DNA of 64,000 bases from Hydractinia symbiolongicarpus (lineage: Eukaryota > Cnidaria > Hydrozoa > Anthoathecata > Hydractiniidae). The stretch covers positions 13,516,001 to 13,580,000 of the forward strand of contig NC_079884.1 of assembly GCF_029227915.1 (NCBI RefSeq), in the 5' to 3' direction. The translations under genes and the position numbers were made by a program. Every line of letters starts with the position of its first letter. Positions within the stretch are counted from its first letter, which is position 1. This document shows, one piece after another, positions 36,221 through 60,451 of this stretch. A model generated the notes under the pieces. That model did not search any database and was not told the DNA's origin. It saw only the letters and a list, made by a program, of their open reading frames with translations.

Positions 36221-37490
36221 AATGGATAAGCATGCAACTTATGTTTTTTGATTAGTTAAATCAATGTAAGACTGGTGTGTAAAACTAGCTACATAAATAT
36301 ATAACTGTCTTTTTATTTTCTTTACAGCGTAAAAGCGGTACCCCTTACTGTATAGCCTTAGATGCAAGTCATAAGCATGATGTAACAATGAAATTTAGAT
36401 TATAATGTAGTTACAGTTAGAAAAATGCATTTCTACAAACCGCCTATATGCCGGAATTACCTTAGCGGCTGGTTCATTTATAATTTGATCAGTACAGAAA
36501 CAGTAGTGCCTACTCTAAGTATGTAATTAAAAAGATGTTTTTATTTTTAAAATAGTGCTCTCCCCTGAGTAAATCTGCAATTCAAAAGAAAGACCATAAC
36601 TTTAAGAGCAACTTAATATGCCTTATGAAAAGTAAGTAACAGTTTTAACATAGAATGAAGAAAATTCTCTATCAGTTTAAAGAATTAGAGTTCTCGGGCA
36701 GTAAAAAGATAAGTACAAGAGCAAAAAAGGGAAAATAAAAAATAATAAAATCAGTATTCTAGGTAAAAAACAGTTCCCAGTGGTTTAAGTAATTCAGAGA
36801 GTGATGTGCTGTGAGAAACGAAATATATGAAAACATTTTCTATAAGCAATTTATTAGTATCATTTCGCATTTCACAGTATAGTTTTTAAACCTGCAGTGT
36901 ACTTTAGAGTTGAATTACTTTCATAGATAGATTATTATTTTATTTAAGGAAAACAAATACTACGGTAGCAAGTTAAAAATTTGGGATTATCTGAATTTTT
37001 ACTGGTCAAGTCTTGTCACCCCAAAATGTTACTATGAAGATAGGGTACACAGTTATGTTTATGCCTGTTAAAGGAGTTATGTTATTAGATTTTGGGATCA
37101 AAAATTTATTAATTTTTGCTGCCTAAGTTAAAATTTATTTCGTGATCGACCTTTCCTTAGAAATTGTTGGCACCCTTCCGTACCACTTGCTAATTTTGGG
37201 TTTACACAAATCATTTCAATCGAGAAGCCTGATGCAGCTTGGAATTAAAAAGGGGAGGCTTTTTTCAGACTTGTCATCTATTTTGTTCGTATTTAAGGTA
37301 CTTGGTAATATCAGGGAGGAAATCTATTTAAGAAATTACCAAAAATAATTTGAATTGTCATAGAAAATATTACTTATTTGTAGGATAATGTTTCAGAATT
37401 CAGCAGTTTGTTGAACTACTTTGGAATTATTCGTCGTAGACTGTTTCCGATGACAGATTCTGTTACATTAAATCTGTAGTCTTTCAAGCT
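36221..37490. other. Non-coding stretch, no gene recognised
   Basis: AT-rich; presumably includes the 3' UTR of the small secreted protein. No other motif recognised. Confidence 0.5.
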
Positions 37491-37768
37491 GTAAGTTGTG
37501 ATTACCATTTGAATGTTCGTTGTCCTGTGTAGAAAGGACAAACGTGATTTTTCAGATGACATCTGCTCATACTGAATATCGAAATTCAATAGATAAAACG
37601 ATGCTGAATGCACTTGTGTTTTGAAAGTTGTGATTATCATTTGGACGACTACTAGTTATTGTTCATTGAGTGGACTGTCCTGTGTAGGGAGGACAAACGT
37701 GATATTTTGGATGAAATCAGCTCATTCTGGCTATCTAAGTTCAATCGATGTTGAGTGCAATTATATTT
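37491..37768. repeat. Diverged direct duplication
   Basis: Two copies in tandem, starting at about 37491 and 37622, share AAGTTGTGATTA, CTGTCCTGTGTAG-like, GGACAAACGTGAT and GCTCAT blocks in order, with many substitutions. Confidence 0.7.
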
Positions 37769-37984
37769 TCCTACTACTAAAACGGGTAAATGCTAACGCG
37801 GAACTTTTAAACGTTGATAAACATGTTATCAGATGCAAAAAGCAAAATAATATTTCTTTACTGAAATTTTAGCTACAGTTTGATAAATGTCTAAATATTA
37901 GGGATTGAATTACTGATGTGTGTATTGTATGGAAACACCTGTAAAATTAATGCTAAAAAATCATACGAAGGAATACCTATAACC

Positions 37985-38635
37985 ATAATTCAGGTACTGG
38001 TGGAACGTGGAGCTGATTTGGACATAAAGATAACGATGGTAATACTGCATTGCATTTGGCAATTGATCAATTGGGCGTGAAGGCAATATACACAAGGAGT
38101 TTAGCGTGTCTAACAAAGAAAGGTGCCAATGTAAACCTTCAAAGTGACGTTGAATATAATGCAGTGGAACTAGCAAATACCGCTATGTGTCCTAAAGCCA
38201 TATGTTATACGGCTGCAACAACAACTAAAAAAACAACAACGACAATGACAACAACAACAACCAAGACAATATGAGCATAGGCAACTATAATTGTGTTGGT
38301 GACAGAAACAGAGGATATTGCAAAAGTTACGGCATCCGAAATCCTTCTCCAAAGGACAAAAACACGAATTTTCAAATTTAAAAAGACAAGTTTTAGAATG
38401 TCTCGCATGCTTAACAGAATACACGCCAAACAGACCCATCTACTAATGTATAAATGGTCATGTTGTGTGTGTGACACCTGCAAAAGCCATCCATCCATGA
38501 CAACATGTCCATTTTCAAAAATTGACATGCCTTTTGTGACTATCCGTAACAGAACATTGCAACGAATTGTAGACTCAGCAACTTATCCCTATCGAATAGT
38601 GGGTGTTGGGTTAGAGAGCAAAATCATTTAATAAA
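37985..38635 (+). pseudogene. Ankyrin-repeat gene relic, possible RING-like end
   Basis: One ankyrin repeat is clear: VLVERGADLDIK then, after a one-base frame change, NDGNTALHLAI and KKGANVNLQS. An ACA-rich low-complexity insert follows at 38.21-38.27 kb. The next frame ends with a Cys-rich patch (CDTCKSHPSMTTCPF) that could be the remains of a RING finger, as in ankyrin-RING E3 ligases. There are no usable start and several frame breaks, so it is treated as a relic. The RING reading is tentative. Confidence 0.45.
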
Positions 38636-40225
38636 GTAAAATATACGTAGTCTTTATTTTATGTCTTCTGCACAAAAGCCTTTTAATCACGTTTTAATTG
38701 AGAAACAAATTGATATTTATTTGCAAAACCTCTCTCGCGAGAATTAATACTCTTCAGGTAGTACTTAGAGACACCAGAGCAATATTCAATGGTATTTAAA
38801 GTAAAGATGTCTTACAATACTAATAGAAAAATCTCATTATCTTTCCTGCTAACGAAATAGCAATATCTGGGTCATGGTGACTTGTAAAAATATTACTTTT
38901 TTATAAAAAAATTTTCCACTTCCTGCATAACGTAAGACACTCCAGGGCATTTTGAAATTGCAGGCTAAAACACGTATGATCTATATTGTGAGACTATACA
39001 TAAAAGATGGGTCATTTCCGACGTGATGTGCACCCGCCAAATTATTAATTTCGCTTTTCTTGTCTCTATTGATAGAAAGATGTGAAAAAATTGAAAGAAA
39101 AATAAATATCGCTTGAAATACTTAAGTCTCTTCCTTATCGCAATAAAAAGACGACAGAAAAAAAAGAGCGGTAAAACAACAAAAGGACAACGAAAGCTTT
39201 GTATATCAGTCCATTTTAATGATTATTTCTTTTATTTCAACAATTTCTCTGCTTTGGTCTTACTTCTGCTTTGTTCTTTTCTATTCGGCTATTTCACTTA
39301 CAACCGTTATATAGAAAGAAAATAACCCAAAGGCTAATACAATTTTCATTTTCTTACTACTGTGGTGTCATATATATTGAATTGAAAAATCGGCAAAAAA
39401 TGAAAATGGTCACAACGAAAAAAATTGTCTCGTGATTTTATATCTGAACTGCACGGACACAAGAAATGCAATAAAAAAGGAACCTGTGGACTTATCCACA
39501 GGCTTCCCTGAAATAATACCTGTATTTTGTCTGTCTGTTCAAGATGGTGTTTTTCTGTTATTTCTTAGAAAATAGGATGATTATTAAATTAATTAAGCGG
39601 CAGTATAATTGGACCTATGATCATTGCAAGAACCCCCGTGCAGGTAAATTCTATTATTCCATGCTAAGGATGCACGAAATAAACATGTAGGACCCGGTGG
39701 AACTTTACACGGGTGCCTACTAGTTACCATAATAATAGCCGTCTGTTGCCCAAAACCGAGTCATGCAAAACCACGCACGAAATCTTAAAACTACAAATAA
39801 TCATTGCGATATCGTTTTACCAGCTTTCCTGTGACAGGCGAACTCCCGTGGATTTTCCACGGACTAACGACTACCTAGTGTATAATAGAACAGAACAATA
39901 ATGTTTGATCTTGCAAAACAATAGATACCATGTTGGTGATGATGGGCATTCACACAAACAATTTCGCTATGCATGAGTTGACATTATGACTCCACGAGAT
40001 CAAAAGCAGTCATAACCTTCAAAACATTATTGGATACAGAAGACAGTGCAAATAATAAAGATATAAAAATTAGATAACATACATAAAATATAAATAAAAA
40101 GTAAATTAACGGTAAAACGACATTTAAATTTTGATAAAAACTAAAAGTTTTTCTTCGCAAGTAAAGTGGCAAGCACGATAACATATAGTTGTAACTGAAA
40201 CATCTTCCAAATAATCTTATTCCAC
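38636..40225. other. Non-coding stretch with a Helitron-like remnant
   Basis: Nothing coding recognised between the ankyrin relic and the protease stop codon; the Helitron-like copy at 39.51-39.88 kb is listed separately. A separate perfect hairpin CCTGTGGA-CTTA-TCCACAGG sits at 39483-39502. Confidence 0.5.
39506..39878 (+). mobile_element. Non-autonomous Helitron, diverged (copy 3)
   Basis: The right end has a CCCGTGGATTTTCCACGG hairpin (39845-39861) and ends CGACTACCTAG|T. The left end is diverged: CCTGAAATAATACCTGTA followed by TTGTCTGTCTGTTC resembles the family 5' end, but the initial TC lacks the preceding A. Confidence 0.5.
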
Positions 40226-47891
<7,666 letters not shown>

Positions 47892-48057
47892 TATGAATTC
47901 TACCAACTTTTCAGTAGCTCCTATATCTTCAGCTCTTTTCTTTTTAGAATGTCAACAGGAGTGAAGAAACATTTGTAAGCCTTCTTGTATTTTACATTTC
48001 AACGTGCCACACCTTGAATTTTTTATTAATTAACGCATCTCTTTGTTACCACGATCA

Positions 48058-48312
48058 TCAACTTATTTTCAAGTCCTAATTGCTTCATTAATTAAACACT
48101 CACTATCACTAGAAGTGAATGTTCAAGGCACAGTGCGAAGGGAGGGGCGCCTTGAATTTTTAATTAAATTACGCATTTTTTTGTTACACGATCAATTTAG
48201 TTTCCAGTCCTAATTGTTTCATTAATTAATTATCAACTTAATTTCCAGTCCTAATTGCTGTATTAATTAATCATCAACTTAATTTCCAGGCTTTGTTGCT
48301 TCATTAATTAAG
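48058..48312. repeat. 39-bp repeat array rich in ATTAATTAA, upstream of protease A
   Basis: Three tandem copies from about 48192, 48231 and 48271, and one separate copy at 48059. The shared core is TCAACTTAATTTCC, then CTAATTG, ending CATTAATTAA. A longer block (CCTTGAATTTTT ... TTTGTTAC) is duplicated around it. Located 170-420 bp 5' of the protease A start codon. Confidence 0.8.
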
Positions 48313-49327
48313 CAATATTTAAGGGTGGGGGGACAACTTATAATTCAGGAACTCTTCATAGGTGTCTAATATTTCGTTGCGTTATTCGGGTTTGGACATC
48401 TTAAAAAAATTCAAAGAGAATAGATTATTGGTAATTAGCATCATGTGCGTAATTTACCCTTATTTGGTGAACATAAACTATTAAACGAAATCAGGCGCGC
48501 CAGTCATCAAACACCAAAACTGTCATAGTGAGAGAATTTTTAACAAAACATTTAAAACACCTGTTTTTTTTTGTTAATAGAACTATCGCTGGTGTATTGA
48601 GATGCATTAAAGTTTTCTCCATCATTGTAGCTTGTAGCTTGCATCGATAAGCACTTGGGCATGCGCATTATTAGCCTTTTGTACCGGTACCACTGTTGCA
48701 TATTATTTTGCCGATTTTTAAATTCAATATATATGAAATTAAATGGTAATAAAGAGAACACGAAAACTTCATTAGACTCTGCGGTCATCTTTGTTCTAAC
48801 GTTTATGTGAGCATGGCAGAGGAAAAGGATAGTCGAGAAGAAAAGAACAAAGCAGAAGACAGTGTTGAAATAAGAATAGGGAAATATAATCATTGAATTG
48901 ACTTCATTGTCCTTTTGCTGGAATTTTTTTTTTAAAAAAAACATTGAAAATTTAAACTTTTGTGCTCATTTTCGTTCTGGCTGTTATTCGGCAAAAAGTG
49001 ACTGAATTATGTTCAAGTGACTATTTTTTTTAATCTTTTGCCGACTTTTTTTGCCGACATTTTTTCACGCAAAACACGCTAATAACTATAGTTAACTTGT
49101 TAAAAGGATTTTATTATTTTTTCAATATTACAATAAATTTTAGACTGCTGCATCGCTTTTCCTTCACCTTTGCAAAGTGGCCATAGCAGTTGGGAAATTA
49201 TTTTCGCAAAAACTAATTTTCGCGAAATTAAAAAAATCGCGAAATTCGCGAAAAACTTATTATATGTAGGATAGTGGCTGGCGGAATGCCTCTCAAAAAT
49301 TTTATGAAGGTCCTGTGCATTTAAAGC

Positions 49328-49516
49328 TACGGAAGGCGTGCAAGCACAACAGCCTCTCAACTAGACAACTGCCTAAGATATCAATCCTATTCTCATACTG
49401 AACGTTGAGCAGAATGGATAGATTTACCCTTTTATATTCTCTGGCATGACTCGGCCGGGTTTGAACCTAAGACCTTCCGCACTGGAGGCGAACGCTCTAC
49501 CACAAAACCAACAGTC
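49328..49516 (-). repeat. tRNA-derived SINE-like sequence, second family
   Basis: Minus-strand 49516-49448 folds as a tRNA-like body with an A-box-like GTGGTAGAGCG, B box GGTTCAAACCC and a five-pair anticodon stem (loop CTCCAGT); acceptor and T stems have mismatches. About 120 bp of non-tRNA sequence with CATTCTGCTCAACG follows, as in SINE bodies. Not a working tRNA gene. Confidence 0.6.
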
Positions 49517-49674
49517 GGTAATATCGATACTTGTTTAATAGGTTCATTAGTATACAACGATAGATAAAGAGCAGTATTACTGAATGCATTTCCTCTTTAC
49601 TTATAAAAAATAGTAAACGAATGTGAATTGAAGAAGCCACCAAGAGGCTTCTGCAGCAGTAAAAGTTATAAAAG

Positions 49675-49992
49675 ATGAAAAGAAAATTTCGACTCTGCTG
49701 GAACTACATCCAACTATTTGTGTACGGTTTGACAGCATTCGTTGGAGCGCTGTATTTGTGGTTACCTAAAGCCAATCAAACGAGCATACAAGCTACTATA
49801 AAGACTTTATGGCTACCATTTTTATCAGCTGTTCTACTTATGGTAAATCCTATCCTCGGTGAATGTGCTGAACGTACAAATAGGAAAGATTACTTAATTT
49901 TGGACCTCGCTAATTTTGCTACCTACTGCAAAACTGTAATCTCAGTGTGTGAAAAATATTTTTTACGACTTGGAGGTCAATATATATTTTAA
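49675..49992 (+). CDS. Hypothetical membrane-associated ORF, 105 residues
   Basis: The frame starts MKRKFRLCWNYIQLF and has two hydrophobic segments (residues ~10-30 and ~46-60) followed by a charged tail. A GT donor at 49978 would allow splicing after CEKYFLRLGG. No family recognised, so it may be a chance frame or one exon of a gene. Confidence 0.2.
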   Translation: MKRKFRLCWNYIQLFVYGLTAFVGALYLWLPKANQTSIQATIKTLWLPFLSAVLLMVNPILGECAERTNRKDYLILDLANFATYCKTVISVCEKYFLRLGGQYIF

Positions 49993-52600
49993 TAAAATCT
50001 TACCTTTTACTCAACGTTGCATTGTTTATCTGCTCAATCTGCTGTTTCCAACTTTTAACTGCTTCATCATGATCTGCAGCAAGTACTCTGTGGTTTTTTT
50101 TGTTAGCGCGTTTGTGCAGCAATCTGTGATACCAAGCGCATTAAACCACTTGTTCAATGTGTTTTTGTTTTGTTATTACACCAGCTGCAATCAATAATGT
50201 GTCGTTTCTATGATCTATAACACATGCCCTACTCCTGCAATATCTTGCCTTCAATAAAATTCCAAAGCATGCAGTCCGATGACCAATGCTTTTTCTAAAA
50301 AACGCCTTGCACATATCTTAGTACTACCCAAAGAATTTTTTCTTTACTTCTGTTGCACTAGTAGCACCTCTGATAGTAGATGACAGGATGAGACAAAAGA
50401 CATTTTTTTTCAAAAATGCGGTATTTCTGAAATTTTCGTATCGCGTTCCACAATAGCCATCTCTTGATTATACATATGTTTTATCTGCTACATAGTCAGC
50501 GTGGTTTAAGAATCACTCTTATATAAGATGAGGTGGAAAAATAATTAACGTAAAGATTGGAGTAGAAGCAAGATTTGTCGAAATATATAAAAACAACGTA
50601 TTGCATGTTCATCATTTTCTCCTTTTTTTCTTTCACTTCTCCAAGCTTTCCATTGCAATATAAAACTTTCTGCTTTTTCTAAAACAGTTATCCCTCTGTT
50701 TTGTTTTCATCTCCAGGTTCTTGTTCTTGCATGAAAAAGTGGATGCTCCCCCCCTAAAGAATATATGGATTATTTCTGTATTTTTGCTTGAGAAAAAGAA
50801 TTCATATATTATAAAGGTTTATTTGTAAATTTAATCGAACAGAAAAGCTAAAAAATTATCTTACAATTCTTTCCCATTTCCTTATGTCACCAATTCGTTT
50901 AGCTACTTCTTCGTAGTAAGGTTAAGTTCATTCAGATCGTTTCTGAATGAGGTCACCTTGTGGGCGTTTGTAATTTTCAAGGGCGTACTTCATATGCTCT
51001 TCTCCGCTTCTTCTGCCATTCTGCACAATTTTCCAAACTATTTTAGTCGTTTTCTTTTGCACAATATACACGCTTTATCTTTCCAATTTCATCAATTTGT
51101 GCACTTATCCGTATTAATTTTGCACCACTTTGAATCTAAAGTATAGTTCCTTATAAGTTTTCGTTAAAATTGGTCTGTTTTTTTTTTCACTAATAGATTT
51201 TTTCAGAGTCCAAATTGCACAATTGTATTAAAATATGGTTGTCGGGATCTTGCGTCGAGTCACGACAATAATTACTCACAAATGGTTCTATATACTCTTC
51301 TTCTTATATATACGACTTAATAAAGCTCACTTTTTACAACGCACGTAAAATCACTTCTTCCTATTAGAAGGCGGCCTCGATCTGTTAACGTCACCATTAG
51401 CTCGTGACAACTGCACAGCAGCCGAGCTCACACAACAGATCACGTGATCAACGAATAACTCGCGACAATGGATTGTGTTCGTTTAAATGCATGTATGCAG
51501 CTGGCGATTGGCAAGTAGTTTGATGGATAGGCTGTTGTTTAAAGAAAATATCTGTTATACGTAGGTTGAGTAGAAAACAGAATTTCTTCTCTCGTTAATT
51601 TTCTTTTAATTTTAAATTATTTCCGTTTTAAGTTGAGGTCATTCTTGTCTGTTCTGGTTTCATTGGAGTGTTGTCGCACTGATGATATTATAAGTGATTT
51701 TGTTGCTTATGGTTGATGGAATACAAATTCCGTATGACATTGGTGTGAAAGTTACATTACAGTTTAGTGATTCGATAATTTCTGTTCCATTTCATGACTT
51801 TGAAGCGTGACCTGGGTCGTAAAGATGTAGTCTTTCCAGTTGCAGATCTCAATGTATGAAATGCAATGCCCACTGTTTTTGTTTCTTAAACCATCATCGC
51901 CGTATCGAATGATCCGTTAAACTTAATTTCTTCAAGTCACTGTTTATACCTTAACACTTAAAAATTGCGAAATTCTTGTGTGTATAGCTACCTCATATTT
52001 GTCGTTTCTTAGCTTTTATATTTTTGAAGCGATGTTCAAAAAATTCTTGTCGTCCGTGTTTTCTTAACGACAAGGCTCTTAGATTGTTCAATCTTTTTGT
52101 TTTCCCAAAAGATAATATTAACGATAACATCATTTCTAGTAATTTCGTCAAGATTTATTTTCGCACATTGACTTTTCCAGGAATTTTTGCGCAGACAAAT
52201 TTTCGCGAAAATTAATCCTTGCAAAAATTAACCAACTTAAGGTAATCATCAGAGCTTTGATCAACACAGAGAACTGATCATCACTAATTTATACCCTCTA
52301 TGTTTCAAATGACTTCCCTGTAACTTCTAGTGAACAAATCGCACTGATCATGGAATTGAACCACAAAAACCAGTGTCAGAACGTGGAATAACTGGCATTG
52401 CAGACTGCAATTAAAAATTTGATGTTTCCCTGTTGCACCTGCAACTGGTTCTGACATCAACTTACCGAAATACCTTGCTTATGTCAGTGGTGATAGGTTT
52501 GTTCAACTTTTTTCTGTTCAAACGCACGCACCAACGCAGATGTGCATTTGCACTTTCTTCATTATTTTGATGAACTTTGCGCAAGCAAGACAACATAATA
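49993..52600. other. Non-coding stretch, no gene recognised
   Basis: 2.6 kb without recognisable coding similarity. At 52150-52230 there is a TTTTCGCGAAAATTAA-type repeat also seen near 49.2 and 55.0-55.5 kb. Confidence 0.5.
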
Positions 52601-52715
52601 TCAACCTCGATCACAGGTCAATGAATGAGAACATCGCAAATGTCCAAACCAGTTCATAGATTCTCTAATGGTGGTCAGACAACGTCTTTAGTTTTATTGA
52701 AGATATTATTTTGGT

Positions 52716-53434
52716 TTGTCTGTTCAGTATTCATATTACTGTGGAAAGTTTATCATTTCTTGCAAAGAAAGTGTCATATCTTCATTACTGAATCGTGCCA
52801 ACAGTGTAGTCAGTGACAAACAGGAGAGGAAAATAGAAATTCGACGTGTAAGAAATGCATTAATCGCAAATGGATACAGTCATAAGTCATCACGCAAGTA
52901 GAAAATAAAATGAAGAGAAGATTCAACTGAGACAACAAGGAAACATCAGAGGAGTTTATCGCATCAGCATTCCTACCCTTCATACCAGGTACCAGCGAGA
53001 TCCTTCGTCGAGTTTTAAGGCAACACAGGATCAAATGCATTCTTTACTCTAAAAACACCCTAAGAAGCACTTTGTCTAAACCAAAAGACAAAATAAACCT
53101 GGAAGAACAAAGCAATGTTGTTCACGAAATCCCGTGCAAAGATTGTGATGCAGTGTATATAGGCGAAACAAAAAGAAAGTTTAAGCAACGAGTACTAGAA
53201 CATATGCGCGCAGTGAGAAACGGAGATGCGAAGAAAAACGAAATTGCGGATCACAGCTGGAGCAGAAGTCATCAGTTTAATTGGGATGAGAAGAAAATCA
53301 TTGACAGAAAATCCAGAACAACGGCCAGGAAGATTGATTAAAGAAACCATCAACAGTGTAGAACGTAACAAACACATAAACAGCATCTCGTATCAACTTC
53401 CTGAGATTTGCTTACCAGCCCTACAGAAGAAGTA
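52716..53434 (+). mobile_element. Penelope-like retroelement 3' fragment with GIY-YIG nuclease
   Basis: Segments in successive frames encode the end of a Penelope-type RT (ISSLLNRANSVVSDKQERK ... ALIANGYS), a linker (FLPFIPGTSEILRRVL), and a GIY-YIG endonuclease: IPCKDCDAVYIGETKRKFKQ then RVLEHMRAVR with the catalytic Arg context, then NRxxx-like HSWSRSHQFNW. A frame change near 53.3 kb separates the C-terminal end (RPGRLIKETINSVERNKHIN). RT core and N-terminus are missing. A dead 5'-truncated copy. Confidence 0.8.
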
Positions 53435-54325
53435 GATACCTACATCGAGGTCCGAAAATGTTAATTACCGTAATTAACTGTAATTATCAGCTCGTTTCTG
53501 ATTGGTTAATTTTTATGAATTTCGATGCTCTGCAATTATATAAATACATGCGCAACATCATTTTACTTTGCCCGATGATGGGAGAAGGATCTCCCGAATC
53601 GTCGCCTACTAAACCATCATGTTCAAGAAATAATAAACTTTCCACAGGAACGTCTTTAGTCATTCTAAATTATCATGCTGAAATACATAAAGGTAAGTAC
53701 TTAGGTCATTGATATGTTGGAGCCTGAATCAACAGACAAATACGTCAAATCTTTGGAGTTGTTCGTCGTTTTACTGTAAAACATATCAACAACGATAACA
53801 GATGTTGAAGGTAGGAAGTTGCAGTCAGGTCTTTTTTTTACGCGATCAGCCGAATTACTTTTACAGGGTAGGATGATTATTAAGTACTCGGTATTAAAAT
53901 CACGCATTCACAGCTTGTCAAAGTACACATGTAATGTTAATGTTTAGGGTGGTGGAATTACAACTTCACTTTATTGAGTTATTTGATTTTTCCACGACTA
54001 GCAAATATTAAACGCTGTTCACACGTGCAAAAGTATTTGCTATTTGCGGTTTCGTCGACATTCGCAAAATGGCGTAAAAACTATCATTTTGTTTAAGACT
54101 GTACTACAATCTTGGACGAACCAGTCGATTTATTCCCTGGCTATTGACCAAGTTAAATATACGACGCTTAAAAAATAGTTATACGGTTAAAATACTATTC
54201 TATATAGAAGAATACAAAATACAAAATAATGACAAAAGAAAGTTATAAAAATAACAAATTAACATTTAAAGACAAAACAAAGAAAAATTCTAAATATAAC
54301 TGAAAGCTTTGCAAAGTCACTAAGA
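53435..54325. other. Intergenic stretch, no gene recognised
   Basis: Between the Penelope fragment and the stop of protease B. Nothing recognised; it should contain the protease 3' UTR. Confidence 0.5.
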
Positions 54326-60097
<5,772 letters not shown>

Positions 60098-60451
60098 GAT
60101 GTAATCCTCCTTTCTTCTTGTAGTTCCTAGAAGTAATCAGAAAGAAAGGAAACTTTGTTTACACGAAGTTTCACTTAAACAAAATCTTTAAAACATGGGC
60201 AGGGCTGGCCGTCAAGACTAGTAAAAGATGTATATGATTTTGATTTAATTTGATACTTTTTGTGTGAAAGACGACTTTCGTTTGTTTAGTTTCAGTGGCT
60301 TATGAAGAAATCTGATTGGTTAAAATTTCAGCATTAAAATTGTTGCTTAATTTCACGTGATGGTCATGCTCATTTTTACCCACGGTACCGAAAAACAAAC
60401 AAAATATGGTGTCTCTTGTTGTGCCAGAGATTAACCTGCCTTGATGTGGAG
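60098..60451. promoter_or_regulatory. Candidate bidirectional promoter region
   Basis: 354 bp separate the start codons of protease B (minus) and the HPS5-like gene (plus). Both promoters and 5' UTRs must lie here unless far upstream non-coding exons exist. An upstream ATG at 60406 opens a 12-codon frame that ends before the HPS5-like start. Confidence 0.5.

Noticed and set aside
39483-39502. Another complete Helitron 3' end
   Set aside because: The CCTGTGGA/TCCACAGG hairpin is perfect, but no CTAG follows at the right distance.
48552-48944. 130-codon minus-strand frame with hydrophobic N-terminal region
   Set aside because: No recognisable motif, AT-driven composition, no splice or UTR support.
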